Shown: piece by piece, positions 54,781-62,334 of the stretch
Position numbering within the stretch: position 1 is the first letter of the stretch
Layout: each line of letters starts with the position of its first letter
Assembly: GCA_937942435.1 (NCBI GenBank)
Contig: CALDEM010000009.1
Location: 1-62,334, forward strand
Length of the DNA stretch: 62,334 nt
DNA from: an uncultured Saprospiraceae bacterium
GTDB taxonomy: Bacteria > Bacteroidota > Bacteroidia > Chitinophagales > Saprospiraceae
Reading direction: 5' to 3'
The notes under the pieces: model-generated
Databases searched by the model: none
What the model was told of the DNA's origin: nothing
The model's input: only the letters and a program-made list of their open reading frames with translations
Position numbers and translations under genes: made by a program

Positions 54781-56025
54781 GTGAACATACTTCAAATAAC
54801 TAAAAAACTTCCTTTTCCTTTAACATCAGGAGAAGCTTGGGCAGTTACTGCCTTGGCAGAAGGCCTGCATAACTGCGGTGTGGTGCTTGACTTATTTACG
54901 ATCTATCCTAATAGAGGAGATAATGTCTCGAATGAAGATGAAGAGATCCGCCAGAAGCTGAGAACACGTAAAGTTTATAGTGAGGTTGAGATCGTTGATA
55001 CGATTATAACCACCAGTAGAATAGGGGCATTAGAAAATCTGGTTTCACGTGGGTCATACCATGCTGATCGTTTTGATCAAGAAAAGGTGAGAAAGTCTCT
55101 TGAGTCATGGATGCAAAGACATCGGTATGATGTAGTACTCGTTGAGACTGTTTATATGATGCACTATGTGCGTACGATCAAGAAACTCAATCCAGATATC
55201 AAGGTAATCCTTAGGGCACATAATGTCGAGCACGTTATATGGCTTAGGTATGCAGAAGGCTTAGGGGCTATGAAGTCGTGGTATTTTAAAGATCAAAGTA
55301 AGAGATTGAAGGCTTGGGAAGCTGAGGTTATGGCTCAAGCTGATCTGGTTTTGCCGGTATCAGGTCATGATCAGGACGTAATCAAGAGATTACTTAATAA
55401 CAATGAAGAGGTGGCGATGTTAGTCGCACCAATAGGTATGAAAGTGGCAGATCAATCGAAAGTTGCCAAAAACGACGTTGAGAAAAAAAAGGATTCTCTT
55501 ATCCTGGGTTATATAGGGTTGTTAGATTGGCGACCTAATGTAGAGGGACTACAATGGTTTTTAAAAGAAGTATGGCCAGATCTTAAGAAGACTCATCTTA
55601 ATGTTGAGTTAAAGATAGCAGGAAAGAATGGTGAAGATTTAAAATTACCACGGTCCGAAGCTGTACAAGTCATAGGAGCCGTTGTAGATAGCGACGCCTT
55701 CTTAAGATCTGTTGATGTGATGATCGCTCCACTATTATCTGGTAGCGGGATCAGAGTTAAGATCTTACAAGCCCTACGACTACAGGTGCCAGTGATCAGT
55801 ACGAGCATAGCAAAAGAAGGGTTGGCACTTGAGCATCGCAAGGAGATTCTAATAGCAGACACAGCAGAAGAGTGGCAAGCATCGGTGAGATTTATAATAG
55901 GAGATGGGCCTTCAACAAGTTCTTCACTCGAGGACATGATAGTCCAAGGCAAGCAATATCTTGTGCAGCATCATGACATTGATCAGATAGCACAATCAGT
56001 GATGTCAGCGATATCATCATTATAA
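54781..56025 (+). CDS. Glycosyltransferase family 4 protein
   Basis: This 414-residue GT-B enzyme opens with NILQITKKLPFPLTSGEAWAV, a family-typical nucleotide-sugar enzyme start. The C-terminal donor domain has ILGYIGLLDWRPNVEGLQWF, DVMIAPLLSGSGIRVKILQAL and PVISTSIAKEGL. A GTG start at 54781 is supported by the N-terminal family match. It likely builds cell-surface polysaccharide. The second GT4 gene begins 3 bp after its stop. Confidence 0.9.
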   Translation: MNILQITKKLPFPLTSGEAWAVTALAEGLHNCGVVLDLFTIYPNRGDNVSNEDEEIRQKLRTRKVYSEVEIVDTIITTSRIGALENLVSRGSYHADRFDQEKVRKSLESWMQRHRYDVVLVETVYMMHYVRTIKKLNPDIKVILRAHNVEHVIWLRYAEGLGAMKSWYFKDQSKRLKAWEAEVMAQADLVLPVSGHDQDVIKRLLNNNEEVAMLVAPIGMKVADQSKVAKNDVEKKKDSLILGYIGLLDWRPNVEGLQWFLKEVWPDLKKTHLNVELKIAGKNGEDLKLPRSEAVQVIGAVVDSDAFLRSVDVMIAPLLSGSGIRVKILQALRLQVPVISTSIAKEGLALEHRKEILIADTAEEWQASVRFIIGDGPSTSSSLEDMIVQGKQYLVQHHDIDQIAQSVMSAISSL

Positions 56026-56028
56026 GCC

Positions 56029-57252
56029 ATGCACGAAGCCACTATGAGGCCCAAGATTGTCATATTAGGATCGAGGTTTCCGTTACCATTGATTAAAGGC
56101 GATCGCTTGCGGTTATATCATCATATCAGAGTGTTGTCAGGCTGTGCTGATATTCACCTGATCTGTATAGAAGAGGACTATCCGAGTGATGATGACTTGG
56201 AGCAGCTTAGACCATTTTGCAAAAGTATGAATATCCATGTCTTGCCAGTGTCTAAGAGAAATAAGAACATCGCGCGACACATGGCTTCCTCGATGCCGAT
56301 GCAAGTCAGATACTTCTTTGATCAGTCTATCAGACAACAGGTCCAATGGCAGATCAAAGAACTACATCCTAATCATGTATTTGTGCAGCTGATTAGGATG
56401 GCGCCTTATGTCGAGGGGCTTTCAGATACACTCACTGGGCCGCTATCTGACGACGGCTATAGAGGCCGTGTCAGTTTGAGTATCGACTATATGGATAGTA
56501 TGGTTCTTAATGATTTGGCGGGTAGCTATCTCGATACTGGTTTTAAGAAGTTGCTACAAGGGCGAGAGAGACGATTGGTTCAAGCTTATGAGCGTCGAGT
56601 CTTTGATTGGTTTGATCATCATTATATTATTTCCGAAAGGGATCAAGTCCATCTACATGAAGAACATCGTGAACGGGTCAATATAATGAGCAATGGAGTG
56701 GATACGAGTTATTATACGCCGCTCACTCAAGGTAAATCGACCACTTATGATGTCCTGTTTTGCGGCAATATGTCCTACCCACCCAATGTGGCAGCTGGAC
56801 TATTGATAAGGGATGAGCTCTGTGGCTTGAGTGCAGAATATCAGTTTGTGATTGCAGGTGCCAGCAATGATCAATTGTCCAGTAAAGGTATGCCAAAGAA
56901 CTGCGCGATATTAGGCTATCAAGAGGATATGCGCGATATGTATCATGCAGCGCAGCTGATGGTAGTGCCGATATTTAGTGGTTCTGGGCAGCAGAATAAA
57001 GTGCTGGAGGCTATGGCTTGTGGACTACCTACGATAGTTACTTCGTTTGTCAATAAAGCCATAGGTGCCGATGCGGGCGTAGAAGTATTGATAGCTGATG
57101 ATATAGTGACTTTTGGTAAGTGTATAAAATCACTACTTTCGCAGCCAGAATTGTATAGGTCTGTCCAAAAAGCAGGTCGATCTTTTGTTGAACAACGATT
57201 TGATTGGAACGTTAATAGCAAGGCGCTGGTAGAAGCGCTTCAGAAGATATAA
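56029..57252 (+). CDS. Glycosyltransferase family 4 protein
   Basis: This 407-residue GT-B glycosyltransferase starts with IVILGSRFPLPLIKGDRLRL. The donor-site region has LFCGNMSYPPNVAAGLL and MVVPIFSGSGQQNKVLEAMA followed by GLPTIVTSFVNKAIGA. It is a paralogue-like partner of the preceding gene and presumably acts in the same glycan pathway. Its stop is 1 bp before ribBA, so the three genes may be one transcript. Confidence 0.9.
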   Translation: MHEATMRPKIVILGSRFPLPLIKGDRLRLYHHIRVLSGCADIHLICIEEDYPSDDDLEQLRPFCKSMNIHVLPVSKRNKNIARHMASSMPMQVRYFFDQSIRQQVQWQIKELHPNHVFVQLIRMAPYVEGLSDTLTGPLSDDGYRGRVSLSIDYMDSMVLNDLAGSYLDTGFKKLLQGRERRLVQAYERRVFDWFDHHYIISERDQVHLHEEHRERVNIMSNGVDTSYYTPLTQGKSTTYDVLFCGNMSYPPNVAAGLLIRDELCGLSAEYQFVIAGASNDQLSSKGMPKNCAILGYQEDMRDMYHAAQLMVVPIFSGSGQQNKVLEAMACGLPTIVTSFVNKAIGADAGVEVLIADDIVTFGKCIKSLLSQPELYRSVQKAGRSFVEQRFDWNVNSKALVEALQKI

Positions 57253-57253
57253 T

Positions 57254-58363
57254 ATGAGTGATATAGTACTGGATTCGATAAGTGATGCGATACAGGATAT
57301 CCGCATGGGCAAAGTGGTCATCGTTGTCGATGATGAGGATCGTGAGAATGAAGGAGACTTTATCTGTGCTGCCGAGACCATTACCCCTGAGATAGTCAAC
57401 TTTATGGCGACTCACGGCCGAGGGCTTATCTGTGCGCCGATCCTTGAAGAGAAGGCCGATGAGTTAGATCTTCCACTCATGGTAAATAAAAACACTGCAC
57501 TTCATGAGACAGCATTTACAGTTTCCATAGACCTCGATGGCAATGGTGTGACTACTGGAATATCTGCGAAGGATAGAGCGAAGACTTTGCAAGTCTTGGC
57601 CAGTAAAAATTGTAAAGGAGAAGAGTTTGCTCGACCAGGCCACATATTCCCATTAAGGGCAAAAAAAGGAGGCGTATTACGGCGCACTGGGCATACAGAA
57701 GCAGCTGTAGATCTTGCTGCTATGGCAGGGCTTCAACCCGTTGGTGTATTGGTCGAGATTCTCAATGAGGATGGTTCAATGGCGCGGATGCCTGATCTGA
57801 AGCAGATTGCTATTCGTCATAACTTGAAGATCATCTCAATAGAAGATCTTGTAGCATATAGGATGCGGACTGAAAGCATCGTCAAAGAGGTATATCGAAC
57901 TAAGCAAGAGAGCCCTTATGGAGATTTTTCAGTACATGCATTTGAGCAACTTACCACTGATGATATACACTTAGCACTTGTAAAAGGTAATATCACATCT
58001 GGAGAAGGTGTCTGTGTAAGGATGCACTCCTCATATGCAGGAGAGCAGGTTTATAACCTTTTGACAGATTTCTCTTCACCAGTGAAGCGAGCACTCAAGC
58101 ACCTTAAGGATGAAGAGAATGGTGTCATTGTGATCATGAGACAAGAAGAACGTAACATGAATCTCCTTGAGCGACTCAAAGCCATGGACAAAGGTGTAGA
58201 AACCAAGAAGACCACCAGCGAGATCCAAAAAGATTATGGTGTTGGGGCTCAGATCTTACGCCAACTGGGTGTAGAGAAAATCAGACTTCTTTCTAATAAC
58301 CCTAAGAAGAGGATTGGGTTGGATGGCTATGGGTTGGATATAGTTAGTTATGAAGCGTTTTAG
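57254..58363 (+). CDS. ribB: RibBA-type protein: active DHBP synthase, degenerate GTP cyclohydrolase II domain
   Basis: Residues 1-205 are a complete 3,4-dihydroxy-2-butanone-4-phosphate synthase: VDDEDRENEGD (25-35), the GHTEA site (146-150) and other family blocks. This makes the four-carbon precursor of riboflavin from ribulose-5-phosphate. Residues 210-369 align with GTP cyclohydrolase II, but the three zinc cysteines are missing (Tyr261, Thr271 and Phe273 lie in their places) and the RQEGRGIGL block reads RQEERNMNL. So GTP cyclohydrolase activity is unlikely. A separate RibA is expected elsewhere. It follows two GT4 genes with a 1-bp gap; no FMN riboswitch is seen. Confidence 0.92.
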   Translation: MSDIVLDSISDAIQDIRMGKVVIVVDDEDRENEGDFICAAETITPEIVNFMATHGRGLICAPILEEKADELDLPLMVNKNTALHETAFTVSIDLDGNGVTTGISAKDRAKTLQVLASKNCKGEEFARPGHIFPLRAKKGGVLRRTGHTEAAVDLAAMAGLQPVGVLVEILNEDGSMARMPDLKQIAIRHNLKIISIEDLVAYRMRTESIVKEVYRTKQESPYGDFSVHAFEQLTTDDIHLALVKGNITSGEGVCVRMHSSYAGEQVYNLLTDFSSPVKRALKHLKDEENGVIVIMRQEERNMNLLERLKAMDKGVETKKTTSEIQKDYGVGAQILRQLGVEKIRLLSNNPKKRIGLDGYGLDIVSYEAF

Positions 58364-58376
58364 ATTGTGCAAAACA

Positions 58377-58397
58377 TAAGTTCAATAAGAGAACTTA
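58377..58397. terminator. Small hairpin between ribBA and PorP/SprF genes
   Basis: TAAGTTC (58377-58383) and GAACTTA (58391-58397) form a perfect 7-bp inverted repeat with a 7-nt loop. No T-run follows, so it is a weak candidate for a shared terminator of convergent genes. Confidence 0.25.
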
Positions 58398-58428
58398 AAT
58401 ACATACACTGAGATACAAAAACACTTGC

Positions 58429-59505
58429 TTAAAATTCTGGGCAGATGCGATCTTCGTTTTCATGCTCACCGATGAAGGATATAGTTAGTTCAAAAGAGTT
58501 TTGACCAAGTGAAGTGCCGCTCAATTGTCTAAGGTGGTAGTCATAGCTAAATCCGATCAGCAAGCCACGTTGTTCAAAAGCTGCTGAGATGATGAAGTCT
58601 GTAGGTTGAAAGGTAGTAAGGTTGTCTGTGGCTCGTACCCAACCTCCTAAATGTAAGGCAACTCGATCCGCATCTATAAAGTTATACTTTAGGTTAGTTC
58701 CGACGATCGTTGTGGATGCTTCTCCTTGTTTTATAAAGATGGCTCGTGGTTGTATCGCTAATAACTCGCTCCGTCTTACTGAAAATCCGCCATGCAGTGT
58801 CAACTTAGGATCTACGGTAAAAGGTAAGAACTCTTCTCCAATAGATAAGTCACGATCGAAGAATGAGATATTGGGCTTGTTAAAGTGATGGAAAGCAAAT
58901 CCTAAGTAATAACCTCTATCAGTGGCTGGTTGTGATCCAATGTGTAAGCCCAAAGAAAGATCACCATAACCTACAGAGTTAGACGGCAATGTCTCTCCTG
59001 TGGGTTGAGTAAACTGGCTGACGCCATTAAATTGATCTTGAAAGGTTAAGTCTTCATAGTTGATGCCACGTTGGCCTAAGCCTAATTGAAATCCTCCACT
59101 CAGATAAGTACTTGCTCCAAGTAACTTATGATATGCGCCAAAGGCAGATAAATGATGCGTGTTGTAATCAAATAAGCGCACACGATCTGAAAAGAACTGT
59201 AGACCAACAGCAGCGCGATCATTGCCTCCGCTGTATGATCCTTTCTTATTACGTATCGTAAACTTGACATCGCCTCCCGCACTAAATGTTGTAAAGGGTT
59301 CTTCAATCGCACCATTCCACTGCGTGCGATAACTGGACATTAATCTGTAGGTGCCTGAGTGAGAACCTGTGAGCGCTGGATTGAGATAGATGGGATTGCC
59401 ATAGAACTGGCTAAACTGGGCATCTTGTCCTTGCAGTATGTTCACACTGAGCATCAGAATGATGATCCAAAAGCCGCTCTTCACTATACGATCCACAAAG
59501 TGCAT
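58429..59505 (-). CDS. PorP/SprF-family type IX secretion outer membrane protein
   Basis: This 358-residue protein is the second PorP/SprF in the window. It has a signal peptide ending near NILQGQ and the hallmark start AQFSQFYGNPIYLNPALTG. A barrel-type beta pattern and the C-terminal ENEDRICPEF follow. No type B cargo gene is adjacent in the window, so it is an orphan here, though its partner could lie elsewhere in the genome. The upstream region holds the 111-bp repeat array. Confidence 0.9.
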   Translation of the reverse strand: MHFVDRIVKSGFWIIILMLSVNILQGQDAQFSQFYGNPIYLNPALTGSHSGTYRLMSSYRTQWNGAIEEPFTTFSAGGDVKFTIRNKKGSYSGGNDRAAVGLQFFSDRVRLFDYNTHHLSAFGAYHKLLGASTYLSGGFQLGLGQRGINYEDLTFQDQFNGVSQFTQPTGETLPSNSVGYGDLSLGLHIGSQPATDRGYYLGFAFHHFNKPNISFFDRDLSIGEEFLPFTVDPKLTLHGGFSVRRSELLAIQPRAIFIKQGEASTTIVGTNLKYNFIDADRVALHLGGWVRATDNLTTFQPTDFIISAAFEQRGLLIGFSYDYHLRQLSGTSLGQNSFELTISFIGEHENEDRICPEF

Positions 59506-60123
59506 ATGGTCCTTAACGATTGTTATTGTTTTGTAGTATGGCTGTGGTCGTTTCAGCGCGAGGTACTGATGATGGTATGTTGCTGTGTTAGCGAGGTAAG
59601 CAAGGGGTTAAAGCCTCCTTGTCAAGTGGATGTATCATCCTTCGCAAGAGGAGTTGACAACGGGTTTCAGCCCATTGCCTTTTATTGTGCTTAAGGTAAA
59701 CTCAAGGACAGCAAGAGGCTAAAGCTGCCTTGTCAAGTAGATGTATCATCCTTCGCAAGAGGAGTTGACAACGGTCTTCAGCCCATTGCCTTTTATTGTG
59801 CTTAACGTAATCTCAAGGACGGCAAGGGGCTAAAGCCGCTTTGTCAAGAGGATGTATCATGCTTCGCAATAGGAGTTGACAACGGTCTTCAGCCTATTGC
59901 CTTTTATTGTGCTTAAGGTAAACTCAAGTACAGCAAGGGGTTAAAGCCTCCTTGTCAAGAGGATGTATCATGCTTCTCAAGAGGAGTTGACAACGGTCTT
60001 CAGCCCATTGCCTTTTATTGTGCTTAACGTAATCTCAAGGACGGCAAGGGGCTAAAGCCGCTTTGTCAAGTTGCACTGGCGAAAGACGTTCTTCTTTGTC
60101 TTTGTTAATAAAGAGGCTGGGCT
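59506..60123. other. 618-bp intergenic region holding the repeat array
   Basis: No gene is supported. Outside the array the flanks at 59506-59599 and 60071-60123 are unremarkable. The region is divergent (PorP/SprF left, NlpC/P60 right), so both promoters must share or flank the array. Confidence 0.7.
59601..60070 (+). repeat. Tandem array of 111-bp units, 4.2 copies, with hairpins
   Basis: Units start at 59601, 59712, 59823 and 59934, with a partial fifth at 60045; period exactly 111 bp. Each unit holds two related imperfect hairpins beginning CAAGGGG...CCTTG and CAACGGG...CCATTG, about 57 bp apart. Junctions alternate between two variants (AAGGTAAACTCAAG and AACGTAATCTCAAG), giving a 222-bp higher-order period. 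The hairpins resemble REP/BIME-type elements; no transposase is in the window. Confidence 0.9.
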
Positions 60124-60990
60124 ATGGAAAAGTATACAGTCCGCGCTGATATGGAATGTAAGAGGACAGATAGATTCATTAAAGTAAGAGTTCATATCTT
60201 GGTCAAACCAAGTGATCTAAGATTGAAAGGTAAGGTAACTACAGTTCTAACAGTGTGTCCGTTACGGGCGAAGCCAGATGATGCTTCAGAGATGATTACG
60301 CAGCTATTATTTGGCGAAAGCGCAACTGTCCTCCAACAACATAAAAAGAACTGGACGAAGATCAAGCTGGATTATGACGGGTACGAAGGATGGATCGATA
60401 CGAAGCAACTGACTAAGATCAAGGAGCGTAAGTCGGATGTGAGTGCTTATAGTCTGGAGTTATTTGATACGATATTTGCTGATAAGAAGAGTACATGGAT
60501 TACGATGGGGGCGGAGTTGCCAGCCTATGATGGGATGACCAGTAAGTTGGCGGAGGTCAATTATCGATTTAGCGGGCAAGCGATTAAGACCAAGGATATG
60601 CAGGTGGATGGCGAGCTCATCGAGAAGCTGGCACGTCGACTGATCAATACACCTTACCTCTGGGGAGGAAGGACGCCACTGGGTATCGACTGCTCAGGAT
60701 TTACGCAGTTGATATATAAGTGTGTGGGATTGGCCATCCTACGTGATGCTAAGGATCAAGCGACCCAAGGAGAGACGATTGATTTTGTGACAGCGGCACT
60801 CCCTGGCGATCTGGCATTCTTTACCAAAGCGACGGAGAAAATCACCCATGTGGGTATCATCCTTCCTGATATGCAGATCATCCATGCGTCAGGACAAGTA
60901 CGGATCGATGCGATGGATCACTATGGCATCTTTAATCGCGAAATAGAGGAGTACACCCATAGGCTTAAGATTATAAAGAGGTACTTTTAG
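60124..60990 (+). CDS. NlpC/P60-family cysteine peptidase with SH3-like domain
   Basis: This 288-residue protein has an SH3b-like segment (about 40-100, VLTVCPLRAKPDDASEMITQ) and a C-terminal NlpC/P60 domain (about 165-288). The catalytic Cys is in GIDCSGF, the His in THVGII, and a further His in IIHASG. Such enzymes cut peptidoglycan peptides. The first 33 residues are unlike the family. A TTG at 60223 (KGKVTTVLTVC) would give the usual N-terminus, so the start is uncertain. The 5' end lies next to the repeat array. Confidence 0.82.
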   Translation: MEKYTVRADMECKRTDRFIKVRVHILVKPSDLRLKGKVTTVLTVCPLRAKPDDASEMITQLLFGESATVLQQHKKNWTKIKLDYDGYEGWIDTKQLTKIKERKSDVSAYSLELFDTIFADKKSTWITMGAELPAYDGMTSKLAEVNYRFSGQAIKTKDMQVDGELIEKLARRLINTPYLWGGRTPLGIDCSGFTQLIYKCVGLAILRDAKDQATQGETIDFVTAALPGDLAFFTKATEKITHVGIILPDMQIIHASGQVRIDAMDHYGIFNREIEEYTHRLKIIKRYF

Positions 60991-61007
60991 CAACATAAGA
61001 ACAACCT

Positions 61008-61520
61008 ATGTACCACAACCCATTTATCTACTGCCCCAAGTGTCGATCTGAGATGGCACCAGGACTCAATAACTATAACTCTTGCAGTTCAGAGACATGT
61101 AACTTTGTCCAATATGAGAATCCTACACCTGTTGTCGCGGCAGTAGTGGAGCATGGCGATAAGCAAGTCGTCTTAGGGCATAACGCACTTTGGCCTAAAG
61201 GTTGGTTTGGATTGATCACAGGATTCGTTGAGATGTATGAAGATCCAGCTGGGACGGTGATCAGGGAAGTGAAGGAAGAGATCGGCCTCGATGCTGAGAT
61301 TGTATCATTTATAGGGCACTATACTTTTAAGCGGATGAATCAACTGATCATCGCTTATCATGTCAAGGCAGAAGGAGAGATCGTCTTGACAGATGAGATA
61401 GATGAGGTTAAGGTGGTCCCTTTCGATCAAGTCAAATATTGGCCAGCTGGCACGGGTTATGCCCTCAGAGATCTACTACAGTCATTGGGCTACGATCCTG
61501 AAGAACGCCCCTTTAAGTAA
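61008..61520 (+). CDS. Nudix hydrolase with N-terminal zinc ribbon
   Basis: This 170-residue protein has a Cys4 zinc ribbon (CPKC at 9-12, and CSSETC at 26-31) followed by a Nudix domain. The Nudix box GFVEMYEDPAGTVIREVKEEIGL is complete (G-x5-E-x7-REVxEExG). It resembles NudC-like or ADP-ribose/NADH pyrophosphatases with a zinc ribbon. Substrate cannot be decided. It follows the NlpC/P60 gene by 17 bp. Confidence 0.88.
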   Translation: MYHNPFIYCPKCRSEMAPGLNNYNSCSSETCNFVQYENPTPVVAAVVEHGDKQVVLGHNALWPKGWFGLITGFVEMYEDPAGTVIREVKEEIGLDAEIVSFIGHYTFKRMNQLIIAYHVKAEGEIVLTDEIDEVKVVPFDQVKYWPAGTGYALRDLLQSLGYDPEERPFK

Positions 61521-61559
61521 GGAGTGAACTCTTTCAAGTAAAACGGAGTTAAGGTTGAT

Positions 61560-62096
61560 ATGAGCAACTTCAAATTAGCAACAATCGGTGGTGGCTGCTT
61601 TTGGTGTACGGAAGCGGTATTTCAAGATCTCAAAGGTGTAGAATCTGTCACCTCTGGATATGCAGGAGGGCATGTTGAGCATCCAACCTACAGACAAGTA
61701 TGTGGTAAGATGACCGGTCATGCAGAGGTGATCCAGATCGAGTACGATCCTGAGGTGGTTAGCTTTGAGACATTGCTTGAAGTGTTCTGGACGACTCATA
61801 ATCCAACCACACTCAATCAACAAGGCGCCGACAAAGGCCCTCAATATAGATCAGCCATCTTCTATCATGATGAAGAGCAAAGAGAAGTGGCCGAGCGATC
61901 AAAAGCTGAAGTAGCACCGACCTTGTGGTCCGATCCTATCGTCACTGAAGTGACGGCATTTTCTAATTTCTATGCTGCAGAAGCAGAGCATCATAACTTC
62001 TACAAACGTAATGGTAGCTTTCATGGCTACTGCACAGTTGTGATCACACCTAAGGTGTCTAAGGCTCGACAGAAATTTGCTGGGTTGATGAGGTGA
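61560..62096 (+). CDS. msrA: Peptide methionine sulfoxide reductase MsrA
   Basis: MsrA reduces methionine-S-sulfoxide in proteins using thioredoxin. The 178-residue protein has the active-site GGCFWC with catalytic C13, followed by TSGYAGG and the YDPEVVSFETLLEVFW block, YRSAIFYH and EHHNFYKRNG. Length is usual for single-domain MsrA. It follows the Nudix gene by 39 bp, perhaps in one unit. Confidence 0.95.
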   Translation: MSNFKLATIGGGCFWCTEAVFQDLKGVESVTSGYAGGHVEHPTYRQVCGKMTGHAEVIQIEYDPEVVSFETLLEVFWTTHNPTTLNQQGADKGPQYRSAIFYHDEEQREVAERSKAEVAPTLWSDPIVTEVTAFSNFYAAEAEHHNFYKRNGSFHGYCTVVITPKVSKARQKFAGLMR

Positions 62097-62178
62097 TCTA
62101 ATTGGATTTGATCTTCTATTGTCGTCAGAAATTGAAGCTTGTTGTAGATGAGGATAAGTTTAATTTGAAAATATACAT

Positions 62179-62334
62179 ATGAATTTAGGACTTGAGTATA
62201 ATGGAAGTATTGTTAAGTGGATTTATAAAAACCCTATAAGAATAACTAAGAGTCAAGCCTTTTTAAAAAACGTTGTTCATGACAAACTCAACTGGCTTTT
62301 CGTTCTTATTAGCGTCTTTTTAGTTTCGGCAAGA
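62179..62334 (+). CDS. Partial gene at window edge, predicted membrane protein
   Basis: An ATG at 62179 opens an uninterrupted frame of 52 codons that runs off the window. The translation begins MNLGLEYNGSIV and contains a hydrophobic stretch near its end (WLFVLISVFLVSA), suggesting a membrane segment. The family cannot be judged from this fragment. Confidence 0.45.
   Translation, partial: MNLGLEYNGSIVKWIYKNPIRITKSQAFLKNVVHDKLNWLFVLISVFLVSAR

Noticed and set aside
57200-57254. FMN riboswitch before ribBA
   Set aside because: The upstream gene ends 1 bp before ribBA, leaving no space for a riboswitch.
59359-59694. 111-codon plus-strand frame running into the repeat array
   Set aside because: Overlaps the PorP/SprF signal-peptide region and then the repeat; composition is not coding-like.
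59601-60070. CRISPR array
   Set aside because: The unit is 111 bp and continuous, with no alternation of short repeats and unique spacers and no cas genes.
1-62334. Insertion sequences, phage genes, tRNA and rRNA genes
   Set aside because: No transposase, integrase or phage structural gene and no cloverleaf or rRNA signature was recognised on either strand.

Overview
The window looks like a chromosomal segment from a Bacteroidota species, probably in or near the Saprospiria. Two PorP/SprF-type outer membrane proteins, a PorE-like OmpA protein and proteins with type A and type B type IX secretion (T9SS) sorting ends point to the phylum. So do promoters of the TAnnTTTG kind, the absence of clear Shine-Dalgarno sequences, the moderately AT-rich composition and the eukaryote-like class Ia ribonucleotide reductase. 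Two proteins with IPTL-CTERM sorting tails favour Saprospiria-like relatives, but that placement is inference. I see no rRNA, tRNA, CRISPR array, phage or insertion sequence; most of the window is ordinary, tightly packed housekeeping chromosome. LAYOUT. 1-9.5 kb: a short IPTL-CTERM gene, an SDR oxidoreductase, smc, a NarL/LuxR response regulator, a membrane-anchored NUC-type nuclease directly followed by a HerA-like ATPase, and a full-length IPTL-CTERM protein. 9.5-15.5 kb: a TPR-class III nucleotide cyclase, then fdhD with an FdhF/YdeP-type molybdopterin oxidoreductase. 14.9-20.8 kb: coaE and panB (both CoA biosynthesis), dnaK, rdgB with a small HolD-like protein, and a branched-chain aminotransferase. 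20.9-29.1 kb: a secreted protein overlapping a patatin-like lipase, a GT2 glycosyltransferase with a cupin, a CorA-type transporter, and nrdB-nrdA. 29.2-31.3 kb: a sirtuin overlapping the NAD(P)HX repair enzyme NnrDE. 31.5-39.3 kb: a T9SS-linked surface operon (PorP/SprF, PorE-like OmpA/TPR/propeller protein, 1410-residue type B adhesin). 39.4-46.1 kb: a GNAT acetyltransferase, a ten-Asp-box BNR propeller protein, a lipoprotein and a choice-of-anchor-B protein with a type A T9SS tail. 46.2-53.6 kb: ArsC-like reductase, a double-thioredoxin lipoprotein, an operon of lipoprotein/SCO/cytochrome c/PfkB kinase, a DASH cryptochrome, a DUF389 membrane protein and a LolD-like ATPase. 53.8-62.3 kb: an outer-membrane barrel, two GT4 glycosyltransferases with a RibBA whose second domain is degenerate, a second PorP/SprF, a 111-bp tandem-repeat array, an NlpC/P60 hydrolase, a Nudix hydrolase, MsrA and an incomplete membrane protein at the edge. 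HOW THE GENES WORK TOGETHER. The clearest functional groups are the T9SS surface locus, FdhD plus its client oxidoreductase, PanB plus CoaE, NrdB plus NrdA, sirtuin plus NnrDE (NAD metabolism), and SCO plus cytochrome c (envelope copper/haem redox). The most unusual sequence structure is the hierarchical 55/111/222-bp repeat array at 59.6-60.07 kb. The most suggestive gene pairs are the nuclease-HerA pair and the cyclase-IPTL-CTERM pair. I found no convincing complete, previously undescribed system; those two pairs and the repeat array are the best leads.
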